Shown here: positions 1 through 6,073 of the stretch, in pieces
How the letters are laid out: each line of letters starts with the position of its first letter
How positions within the stretch are numbered: the first letter of the stretch is position 1
Origin: Clostridia bacterium
GTDB taxonomy: Bacteria > Bacillota > Clostridia > Oscillospirales > CAG-272
NCBI GenBank assembly: GCA_017631085.1
Contig: JAGBTY010000017.1
Span: forward strand, 80,971-144,970
Length of the DNA stretch: 64,000 nt
Direction of reading: 5' to 3'
The notes under the pieces: generated by a model
The model's database searches: none
What the model was told of the DNA's origin: nothing
What the model saw: only the letters and a program-made list of their open reading frames with translations
Position numbers and translations under genes: made by a program

Positions 1-327
1 TTCGAGCTTGTATTTTATAATACCGAGAGTCAGCTTCGTGCCGTATATAGGTGCATTTATTTGTCTTAAAAAGTATGGAATACCGCCGATATGGTCTTCA
101 TGTCCATGGGTGAGAAGTATTCCTCTTATTTTTTCCTTGTTGGCTTCGAGATAAGATATATCGGGGATCACAAGGTCAATACCCGGCATTTCCTCGTCGG
201 GAAAGCCAAGACCGCAGTCTATTATTATTATATCGTCTCCGTATTCAAGGACGGTAAGGTTTTTTCCTATCTCGTTAAGACCGCCGAGAGGAATTATACG
301 GAGCTTGCCTTTTTCTTTTTTGGGCAT
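1..327 (-). CDS. rnj: Ribonuclease J, N-terminal part (cut by window edge)
   Basis: The first 109 residues of an RNase J-type metallo-beta-lactamase nuclease are present; the rest lies beyond the left edge. RNase J is a dual endo- and 5'-3' exoribonuclease central to mRNA decay in Bacillota. The fragment starts [20 protein letters not shown], typical of the family, and contains the zinc-binding signature [10 protein letters not shown] near residues 80-90. The ATG at 327 is preceded by an AGAAAGGAAG stretch about 12 nt upstream, and an in-frame stop lies further upstream, which limits the choice of start. A consensus promoter sits about 200 nt upstream, leaving a long structured leader. Other MBL nucleases are less likely because of the GGLNEIGKN motif. 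Confidence 0.9.
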   Translation of the reverse strand, partial: MPKKEKGKLRIIPLGGLNEIGKNLTVLEYGDDIIIIDCGLGFPDEEMPGIDLVIPDISYLEANKEKIRGILLTHGHEDHIGGIPYFLRQINAPIYGTKLTLGIIKYKLE

Positions 328-385
328 AGATACAGTTATGCTTCCTTTCTGTGATTTTTATAATTTTATAGTAAAGCTTTGCGGT

Positions 386-414
386 ATTTACGCCCTTGAC
401 GCATCGGCGTAAAT
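386..414 (-). promoter_or_regulatory. Hairpin in the RNase J leader
   Basis: A perfect 9-bp stem (ATTTACGCC at 386-394 with GGCGTAAAT at 406-414) lies in the roughly 190-nt untranslated leader between the promoter and the RNase J start. It has no T-tract in the direction of transcription, so it is not a simple terminator. A second possible stem with GCAGAG/CTCTGC ends lies closer to the promoter. A role in autoregulation is inference only. Confidence 0.45.
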
Positions 415-524
415 CCTTGCAAAAGAAGTGATACGGAGCAGAGGGTGTTGCCTTTGCTGTCAATAGAAAAAGCAGTACCGCTCTCTGCTATTTCCTTGAC
501 TTCCTAAATTTAAATCCAATGAAC

Positions 525-553
525 ATTATACCATAACCAAGAAATTTTGTCAA
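525..553 (-). promoter_or_regulatory. Sigma-A promoter for RNase J
   Basis: Reading leftward, TTGACA (553-548) and TATAAT (530-525) are separated by exactly 17 bp. Both hexamers match the housekeeping consensus perfectly. The predicted start is near 518, giving a leader of about 190 nt. Confidence 0.8.
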
Positions 554-563
554 TAGAGAGGAG

Positions 564-842
564 TTAGGATAGGAATAGCATCAATCCCCATAAAATACCA
601 ATCATAGATGCTCCGAAAAGAGCACCGATAATGAACATAATAAAACGCGAGGGGCATTTTTTTCTGTGCTTGTGCGTTAGTATTCCGCTGTCTGTTATGA
701 TCCTGTTAGCTTCCTTTATCATTTCAGATTTATCGCATCTGGAAGGTTTTTTGTCGTCCTTGATTATAAAATACGCTCTCTCGAATATATTGCTGGATTT
801 CGGTTGTATCATAATAACGTTTTTTTGAATTCCCTTTAGCAT
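564..842 (-). CDS. Small single-pass membrane protein of unknown function
   Basis: A 92-residue protein that I cannot assign to a named family. The N-terminal two thirds are polar and charged. The last 25 residues form one hydrophobic helix (FIMFIIGALFGASMIGILWG), so it is probably tail-anchored with the soluble part in the cytoplasm. The ATG at 842 has a good AGGAAAGG ribosome binding site 10 nt upstream. An alternative start ten codons in (MIQPKSSN) is less well placed relative to a Shine-Dalgarno sequence. It is a monocistronic leftward gene ending just before the RNase J promoter. Confidence 0.6.
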   Translation of the reverse strand: MLKGIQKNVIMIQPKSSNIFERAYFIIKDDKKPSRCDKSEMIKEANRIITDSGILTHKHRKKCPSRFIMFIIGALFGASMIGILWGLMLFLS

Positions 843-981
843 TTTTAGATAGCCTTTCCTTAATATTTATGTATCCTTGAGGAAAAGTATTTCCAAAAAA
901 GTGCAGTATAATTCTAAAAAAAGAATAAAAAAAGTAAATATCCAAAAAATGTAAAATAAATGTTAACATTCAAAAAGTGTA

Positions 982-1010
982 TTGATAAATAAAATAAAAA
1001 AATGTATAAT
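982..1010 (+). promoter_or_regulatory. Promoter of the AbrB-type regulator
   Basis: TTGATA (982-987) and TATAAT (1005-1010) are separated by 17 bp, followed about 50 nt later by a GGAGG ribosome binding site and the start codon. Confidence 0.7.
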
Positions 1011-1063
1011 AATGTCAATCAGAAAAATATATAGTCGAATTTTTGAAAAAGGAGGAAATGAAA

Positions 1064-1309
1064 ATGAAATCAACAGGTGTAGTTAGAAAAGTAGATGAAC
1101 TTGGAAGAATAGTTTTACCGATCGAAATAAGAAAGGTCCTCGACATAAATCAAAAGGACGCTATTGAGATATTTACCGACGAGGACAAAATAATTCTCCA
1201 GAAGTATCAGCCTGCATGTGTATTCTGCAATAATGTAACCGACGTTATTTACTTTAACGGCAAAAGAATATGCAAGGATTGTATTGCGAAACTTAAAGAG
1301 CAAATGTGA
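1064..1309 (+). CDS. AbrB/MazE/SpoVT-family transition-state regulator with C-terminal zinc knuckle
   Basis: An 81-residue DNA-binding regulator. The N-terminal 45 residues (STGVVRKVDELGRIVLPIEI) match the swapped-hairpin AbrB domain that binds DNA as a dimer or tetramer. The C-terminal 30 residues carry two CxxC pairs (C52/C55 and C70/C73) that probably bind zinc; classical AbrB and SpoVT lack this. The start at 1064 is chosen because GGAGG at 1051-1055 is 8 nt upstream; the in-frame ATG at 1058 would be only 2 nt from it. The gene is monocistronic, with its own promoter and a terminator shared with the convergent radical SAM gene. The regulon cannot be read from the sequence. Confidence 0.88.
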   Translation: MKSTGVVRKVDELGRIVLPIEIRKVLDINQKDAIEIFTDEDKIILQKYQPACVFCNNVTDVIYFNGKRICKDCIAKLKEQM

Positions 1310-1322
1310 ATAAATATTAAGT

Positions 1323-1346
1323 GGGGAACGGTTTGATCCGTTCCCC
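1323..1346. terminator. Bidirectional terminator between converging genes
   Basis: A perfect 9-bp stem GGGGAACGG/CCGTTCCCC with a 6-nt loop, followed by T-rich sequence rightward and A/T-rich sequence leftward. It sits between the AbrB-type gene and the converging radical SAM gene. Confidence 0.7.
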
Positions 1347-1356
1347 GTTTAATATT

Positions 1357-2190
1357 TTATACTTTAAACCTTTTTGCGTATCCGCAACGGCGGCAAAGCT
1401 CCGAGACGGCTTTTCTATTTTTGAATCCGTCCTTTATTTTTTGAGCTTTTTCCGAAGAAAGAATTTCGGACAGAGGAGTATCAAATATATTTCCGAGAGT
1501 GAGTAGTCCGTCGCTGTCAAGACAGCAGGGAACGACGCTTCCGTCCGAGAGAATACCGAAATGGTCGGAGAGTCCGTAGCAAAATACGTTTTCTCCACCG
1601 TCGGAAGCCGAAAGCGATGGCCATTCAAACCGTTCTCCGTATTCAAGGTGAAGCCTATGGCGTATTCTTGCGCCTCTGTCGGAGTCGTGCCACGCGTTGA
1701 TCCCAAAGGCATCTTTTATCATTTTGAGCGCTTTTTCGTTTCTTTCTTTGTCAAAATCTCCGTTCCAAAGACGAAGAACCGTAAGTATTCCTTTGTCATT
1801 TGCTTTTTTTGCAAAATCAAGACAGGATAGAGTGTATTTTTCAAATTCTTCTTCAGAAAGGTCAGCGAAGCTGTGGAGCGATATATTGACCTTGTAAACA
1901 CCCGATTCAATAAGAGTGTCACCAACGGTTGGAAGAATAGTTCCGTTTGTCGTAACTGCCGAATTAAATCCGCGAGACGAGGCAAGTTTTATAAATTCGG
2001 GAAGCTCCTTATGGAGCAAGGGTTCTCCCATAAGGTGATAGTATATATATTTCGTTACTCCCTCGAGCTCGGAAAGGATATGCTCAAAATTTTCTTTTTG
2101 CATCATAATAGGAGTTCTTTTTGTTTTGGGACAAAACGAGCAATTTTTATTGCAGATATTGGTGATCTCAACGTAAACTCTTGAATACAT
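1357..2190 (-). CDS. Radical SAM protein with SPASM-like C-terminus
   Basis: A 277-residue radical S-adenosylmethionine enzyme. The CX3CX2C cluster motif is at C13, C17 and C20 (NICNKNCSFCP) and ligates the 4Fe-4S cluster that cleaves SAM. Further cysteines at about C204, C222/C223, C266 and C269 form a SPASM-like pattern for an auxiliary cluster; the sequence SDGSVVPCC is typical of that region. SPASM proteins modify peptides or proteins or mature other enzymes. No precursor peptide or RiPP gene is visible nearby, so the substrate is unknown. The ATG at 2190 follows an AAGGAGA site. The gene is monocistronic and shares a terminator with the upstream converging AbrB-type gene. Confidence 0.85.
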   Translation of the reverse strand: MYSRVYVEITNICNKNCSFCPKTKRTPIMMQKENFEHILSELEGVTKYIYYHLMGEPLLHKELPEFIKLASSRGFNSAVTTNGTILPTVGDTLIESGVYKVNISLHSFADLSEEEFEKYTLSCLDFAKKANDKGILTVLRLWNGDFDKERNEKALKMIKDAFGINAWHDSDRGARIRHRLHLEYGERFEWPSLSASDGGENVFCYGLSDHFGILSDGSVVPCCLDSDGLLTLGNIFDTPLSEILSSEKAQKIKDGFKNRKAVSELCRRCGYAKRFKV

Positions 2191-2308
2191 TTTAGGTCTC
2201 CTTGTTTTTTATAAAACTATTTTATCACTCATTTTATTCTGTGTCAAGAAAGGTCGGAAAAATATAGGCGTCAACCTAAAAAAATGTAACAATATGCGTA
2301 ATATTTGC

Positions 2309-2338
2309 TTGACAATTACGGTCAATTTGAGTTATAAT
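2309..2338 (+). promoter_or_regulatory. Promoter of glycerol-1-phosphate dehydrogenase gene
   Basis: TTGACA (2309-2314) and TATAAT (2333-2338) with an 18-bp spacer, about 35 nt upstream of the start codon. Confidence 0.75.
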
Positions 2339-2372
2339 GTGTATGATAATAAATAGAAAAAGAGGAGATATT

Positions 2373-3659
2373 ATGGATCTTACAGCCATACTTAAAAATC
2401 TTGAAAATTGTCCTTGCGGAAAGAAACATACTTTTTATACCGAAAGAGTAGAAATATCCTCGGGTGCAACGAAAAAAACAGGAGCGATACTGTCGGAAGT
2501 GAATTTTCCTAAAAACGTACTGTTAGTTGCTGACGAGAAGACATGGGGTGTAGCAGATGCCGAAGGGTTGTCCGCATCTCTTGCAGAGTGTGGATTTACG
2601 GTAAAGAAGCTCATATACAGCAGCATGATGTACGCACGTATCGAGCAGGTTGTAGAACTGAAGGCTCTTGCGGCAGACGTAGACGGAATTATTTCGGTGG
2701 GTACAGGCTCTCTTAACGATATCTGCAGAGTTACGTCACACGAAATGGGCAAAAAGTTCTGTATCTTCGCCACTGCGCCCTCAATGGACGGCTTTGCGTC
2801 GGATACTGCGCCCATAATCGAAAACAACTTCAAGACCTCGTGGTTCGTAGAGCAGCCCTACGTCATAATTGCCGATACAAAGATCCTTGCAGAGTCTCCC
2901 GCAGAGCTTAAGGCTGCAGGATACGGAGACATGGTCGCAAAGTATATGGGACTTGCCGATTGGCGTATTGCAAACGTTCTCACGGGCGAATATTACTGCG
3001 AAAATATCGCAAAGGTCACCGAGGACGCACTTGCAAAGATGGTAGCTCTTACCGACAGAGTGCAGAGCAATGACGAGGAAGCGGCAGGAGCTATTATGGA
3101 GGCTCTCGTTCTTTCGGGACTCGCAATGAAGCTTGCAGGCTGTTCACGCCCCGCATCTGGTTCTGAGCACGTTGTTTCTCACTATTGGGAATGCTATAAG
3201 CTGGCACGTGGCATCTGGCCCGAATTCCACGGAAAGAAAGTAGGCGTCGCATCGCTTATTATCAACGATCTCTATAGAAACCTTGCAGATAAACTTCCTG
3301 AAGTAAAGGCAACGGCTGATCCTACCGATTGGGAAGATGTATATTCTAAATTCTCTCCGGACCAGCTTCCCGAAGTAAAGAAGCTCAATACTCCCACGAT
3401 AACCGATAAGGTAGATCCAAAGAAGCTTGAGGAGTGCTGGGGTGAGATAAGAAAAATAATATATGAGTCTCTTCCCGAGACAGAAAAGCTTCGTGAGCTT
3501 ATGAAGAGAGCAGGATGCGTTACCGAGATAGAGGATATTAATGTAAGTCAGGAGCTTTTCGAGACGGGAATACGTTATCATTCCTATATGCGTTATCGCA
3601 TACTTCTTACGCGTTTGTTGCCAATGATCGGTGTTGATCCCATAGATTATATAGGCTGA
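2373..3659 (+). CDS. sn-glycerol-1-phosphate dehydrogenase-like protein (AraM/EgsA family)
   Basis: A 428-residue member of the iron-containing alcohol dehydrogenase superfamily, in the glycerol-1-phosphate dehydrogenase group. Such enzymes reduce dihydroxyacetone phosphate to sn-glycerol-1-phosphate with NAD(P)H. The nucleotide-binding GTGSLND motif is at residues 110-116 and the family signature APSMDGFAS at 135-143. Metal ligands are likely D186 in GYGDMVAK and the histidines of SEHVVSHYWE. The start at 2373 has AGAGGAG 5 nt upstream; an earlier in-frame ATG at 2337 overlaps the promoter and is rejected. The protein is somewhat longer than B. subtilis AraM. The gene stands alone between its own promoter and terminator, so the pathway is not indicated by neighbours. 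Confidence 0.82.
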   Translation: MDLTAILKNLENCPCGKKHTFYTERVEISSGATKKTGAILSEVNFPKNVLLVADEKTWGVADAEGLSASLAECGFTVKKLIYSSMMYARIEQVVELKALAADVDGIISVGTGSLNDICRVTSHEMGKKFCIFATAPSMDGFASDTAPIIENNFKTSWFVEQPYVIIADTKILAESPAELKAAGYGDMVAKYMGLADWRIANVLTGEYYCENIAKVTEDALAKMVALTDRVQSNDEEAAGAIMEALVLSGLAMKLAGCSRPASGSEHVVSHYWECYKLARGIWPEFHGKKVGVASLIINDLYRNLADKLPEVKATADPTDWEDVYSKFSPDQLPEVKKLNTPTITDKVDPKKLEECWGEIRKIIYESLPETEKLRELMKRAGCVTEIEDINVSQELFETGIRYHSYMRYRILLTRLLPMIGVDPIDYIG

Positions 3660-3668
3660 TCGTAAAAG

Positions 3669-3703
3669 CCCATAAGAACGTATCAAGTTCTTATGGGTTT
3701 TTG
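3669..3703 (+). terminator. Terminator after the G1P dehydrogenase gene
   Basis: An 11-bp perfect stem (CCCATAAGAAC/GTTCTTATGGG) with a 7-nt loop followed by a T-tract. Confidence 0.85.
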
Positions 3704-3711
3704 CTTTGACA

Positions 3712-3729
3712 TTCTTAAATTTTTAAGAA
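3712..3729. promoter_or_regulatory. Palindrome upstream of EI-like gene (possible operator)
   Basis: TTCTTAAAT/TTTTAAGAA is an 18-bp near-perfect palindrome in the gap upstream of the EI-like gene. It is AT-rich and could arise by chance; no clear promoter hexamers flank it. Confidence 0.3.
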
Positions 3730-3796
3730 ACGGCAGAATATTTTTTCCGTACGGGCAAAGAATAATTTTATAAAACAGCGGCGTATGGGGGAAAGA

Positions 3797-4960
3797 ATGA
3801 AGGTCATAGCGGGTAAAGAGGGAAGCGGGAACGGAAAGGCAGTTATGGGAAGGATCGTTTTCCCTTATGACGAAAGATATGATACGGTAAAGATGGGGGA
3901 GGCATTGATCCCTATTGTATATGACTTGAATTCGGAGATACTTGAAGATACTTGCGTGGTGGGGGCGGTATTGATATCTTCGAAAAACGAAACCTCACTT
4001 CAATTTGATACTTCTTTTCCTTTTTTGGTCGTGGAGAGAGGAAATGAAAAAACACTTAAAGAGATAAGCGGGAAGCTTGCCTATCTTGACGCACAAAGCA
4101 GACTGCTTATTTCCACCCCTGATATTGATACGGTAAATAAATACGAGAATCAAAAGCGAAGGGAAGAAGATATAAAGTATCGGTTGCCTGTGATATCAAC
4201 CAAAATGCCTTTATTGTCGTGCGATATAAAAAATATAACCGACACAGAAGGAGCACGCGGTATACTTGTGGATATGGATAAAATTGGGTTAAAGGACGAA
4301 GATGCGGTTTTTAATTTTTTAACAAAAATATGCGATACGTCTCCCACCAAGCCTTTGAGTGTCAAGCTCTCATACTCTAATTCAAAGGAAGAAGTGGAAA
4401 AAAACGGGGCTATGATCAGAGGAATATATAGGGCATCTGTATATGGGAACATATCAATAATGTGTGCCGGATTTTCTCATATTGAGGAGATAGAAGAATA
4501 CGGAAAGCTTCTTTCCGAGAGCTTTTGTAGGCTTGAGGAGTCGGGGAGAGAAATAAATGGATTTATGGAAAGAGGAATAGTTTGCGACAGTTACGTGATT
4601 TTGTTTTCACTATTGTCAAAACGCGTATCCAAGGGAGTAGGAAAGGGAAGTAGAATTCTTGATGGAGTTGATTTTATCTGCTTTGATATGGATAAGCTTT
4701 CGGAAAAGTGGCTGATAAAAGAAAAGGGAAGATTCCTTACCTCTCCCATTTGGGGTATAAAATATATTATTGATAATTTTCCGAAATATAAGCTCATTGT
4801 AAAAAAGGCAGAGACCGCAAGGCTTTTGAGGGCCTTGTCGGTGGAAAACGGCTGGGAAAATATTTTGCCCCCCTGTGAGATATACGTGTTGCCCAAAAGC
4901 ATTGACAGCGTAAAGTCGGCAGTGTCGATGTGGGGGGAGAAGAATACTGATAGAGAATGA
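3797..4960 (+). CDS. Catalytically degenerate PtsI/PEP-utilizing-enzyme homolog
   Basis: A 387-residue protein that reads as a shortened, decayed relative of Enzyme I of the sugar phosphotransferase system. Residues about 50-85 align with the swivel domain, but the motif normally reading GGRTSH is KNETSL, so the phosphorylated histidine is replaced by leucine (residue 68). The stretch RASVYGNISIM matches the RASxYGxLKIM segment of the PEP-binding barrel, and the helix after it keeps the EI pattern. The usual RTEFL, ExPxA and GTNDL motifs are missing or altered. The HPr-binding N-terminal domain is absent, and no HPr or EII gene is nearby. It is therefore probably not a phosphotransferase; a binding or regulatory role is inference. 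The ATG at 3797 has GGGGGA just upstream; an ATG at 3785 in the same frame is possible. Confidence 0.65.
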   Translation: MKVIAGKEGSGNGKAVMGRIVFPYDERYDTVKMGEALIPIVYDLNSEILEDTCVVGAVLISSKNETSLQFDTSFPFLVVERGNEKTLKEISGKLAYLDAQSRLLISTPDIDTVNKYENQKRREEDIKYRLPVISTKMPLLSCDIKNITDTEGARGILVDMDKIGLKDEDAVFNFLTKICDTSPTKPLSVKLSYSNSKEEVEKNGAMIRGIYRASVYGNISIMCAGFSHIEEIEEYGKLLSESFCRLEESGREINGFMERGIVCDSYVILFSLLSKRVSKGVGKGSRILDGVDFICFDMDKLSEKWLIKEKGRFLTSPIWGIKYIIDNFPKYKLIVKKAETARLLRALSVENGWENILPPCEIYVLPKSIDSVKSAVSMWGEKNTDRE

Positions 4961-4969
4961 AATTTTGTG

Positions 4970-5059
4970 GCTACTTCGAATCCCTTTTTGCAATGCGCGC
5001 AACAAAAAAGGCGGATGCTTTTTGCATCCACCTTTTTAGTGGCACGCCGTAAGGGATTC
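4970..5059. repeat. Copy 1 of a 90-bp direct repeat: partial tRNA-Arg 3' end plus terminator
   Basis: This 90-bp block is nearly identical to 5155-5244. It contains the tRNA-Arg terminator hairpin and the last 20 or so bases of the tRNA (TGGCACGCCGTAAGGGATTC on the plus strand), after which the similarity stops. There is no tRNA body here. Confidence 0.85.
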
Positions 5060-5154
5060 TTCTCGAATTTTGCAAACCTGTTCTATTATTTTTTTGAAAG
5101 CTTTGCAAAATTCTTTAGTCAACGCCAAAAAACGATTCACAGGATCGTTTTTTT

Positions 5155-5244
5155 GCTACTTCGAATCCCTTTTTGTATGCGCGCAACAAAAAAAGGCGGA
5201 TGCTTTTTGCATCCACCTTTTTAGTGGCACGCCGTAAGGGATTC
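5155..5244. repeat. Copy 2 of the 90-bp direct repeat, overlapping the intact tRNA-Arg
   Basis: Identical to copy 1 except for one or two small changes near GTATGCGCGC. This copy continues into the complete tRNA-Arg gene, so it is the parental copy. Confidence 0.85.
5187..5222 (-). terminator. Terminator of tRNA-Arg
   Basis: Leftward-reading hairpin AAAGGTGGATGC/GCATCCGCCTTT (one mismatch) with a short loop and a run of T in the direction of transcription, immediately after the tRNA 3' end. The same hairpin is duplicated at about 5007-5037. Confidence 0.8.
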
Positions 5245-5301
5245 GAACCCCCGACCTTTTGGTTCGTAGCCAAACACTCTATCCAGCTGAGCTAACGGCG
5301 C
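5225..5301 (-). tRNA. tRNA-Arg (anticodon ACG)
   Basis: The 77-nt cloverleaf reads leftward. The acceptor stem is GCGCCGT/ACGGCGT, the D-arm contains GCTCAGCTGGATAGAG, the anticodon loop is CTACGAA with anticodon ACG, the T-arm contains GGTTCGAATCC, and the CCA end is encoded. The 34th base is probably deaminated to inosine to read CGN codons. Its 3' end and terminator are duplicated downstream. Confidence 0.95.
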
Positions 5302-5335
5302 TTTTTTACGCATACTACTTTCTGCGTACCTAATT

Positions 5336-5363
5336 ATTATACCACAAATTTTTTTGATGTCAA
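5336..5363 (-). promoter_or_regulatory. Promoter of tRNA-Arg
   Basis: Leftward TTGACA (5363-5358) and TATAAT (5341-5336) with a 16-bp spacer. The -10 context GTGGTATAATA is shared with the tRNA-Glu promoter and the presumed rRNA promoter. A 6-bp hairpin (TACGCA/TGCGTA) lies between the start site and the tRNA. Confidence 0.8.
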
Positions 5364-5415
5364 TAGTTTTTTAAAAATTTATTTGCGTTTTATTTTTTGT
5401 AGCGCAAAAACAGAA

Positions 5416-6018
5416 TCATTTATATACCGCTCTCGGACCGCCGATGTATTTAGGACGGGTGTAGGCACAGATCACGTTTGCAAATCCGAGCTTTGAGGCA
5501 GAGAGCCTTATCGGAACGGCAACGTGGCGGAGGTGCATACCTATAAGTGTTCCTCCAATATCAAGTCCTGCGTGTCCTTTTATTGTTTCTACCGCTACGG
5601 GATCGGTCATGCGGTCGTATACGGCAGTCGCAAATGAGCCTCCCGCTTTTGGCATGGGGCGTACCGAAACAGGATCAAGTCCGTATTTTTCGGCACACTC
5701 ACGCTCTACGATAATGGCTCTGTTTAGATGCTCACAGCACTGTGCCGCAAGGTATATGCCCTTTCCCTCAAGAGCGGACATTATTCCGTCGAGCAGAGTA
5801 TCGGCTACCTCGGGAACAGATGCTTTGCCTATAGTGTTCCCAATAATTTCCGACGTTGAACAGCCGATCACGAGAATTTGCCTTTCTTTTAATTCTGTCT
5901 TTTCTAAAAGCTCCTCGACCAGTGCTTTTGCGTCTTTTTTTAGCTCTGCCAGAAATTTTTCTGCAGAATCCGAAAGAGAAGCGGTTCCGTTTTCATTAAG
6001 CATTACCAGATCACTCAT
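5416..6018 (-). CDS. UPF0340 (YwlG/TIGR01440) family protein
   Basis: A 200-residue cytosolic protein of the UPF0340 family, widespread in Bacillota, with no firmly established function. The family hallmark segments are visible: VIGCSTSEIIG, AAQCCEHLNRA, and the C-terminal GHAGLDIGGTLIGMHLRHVAVP. The ATG at 6018 has GGAGGA 5 nt upstream and is preferred over an in-frame TTG whose codons would include that ribosome binding site. The gene lies directly after the terminator of the ispH-S1 operon and may be expressed by read-through. Confidence 0.88.
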   Translation of the reverse strand: MSDLVMLNENGTASLSDSAEKFLAELKKDAKALVEELLEKTELKERQILVIGCSTSEIIGNTIGKASVPEVADTLLDGIMSALEGKGIYLAAQCCEHLNRAIIVERECAEKYGLDPVSVRPMPKAGGSFATAVYDRMTDPVAVETIKGHAGLDIGGTLIGMHLRHVAVPIRLSASKLGFANVICAYTRPKYIGGPRAVYK

Positions 6019-6034
6019 TTTATCCTCCAAAAAT

Positions 6035-6065
6035 GGCTGTCACAAATTTTAAATTTGTGACAGCC
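6035..6065 (-). terminator. Terminator of the ispH-S1 operon
   Basis: A perfect 15-bp inverted repeat (GGCTGTCACAAATTT and its complement) around one base, followed leftward by a T-run. It lies just after the stop codon of ispH-S1 and just before the UPF0340 ribosome binding site. Confidence 0.85.
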
Positions 6066-6073
6066 AATATTTA

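Noticed and set aside
5060-5154. Small element between tRNA-Arg repeats
   Set aside because: The 95 bp hold no ORF or recombination gene, so there is no element, only a possible scar.
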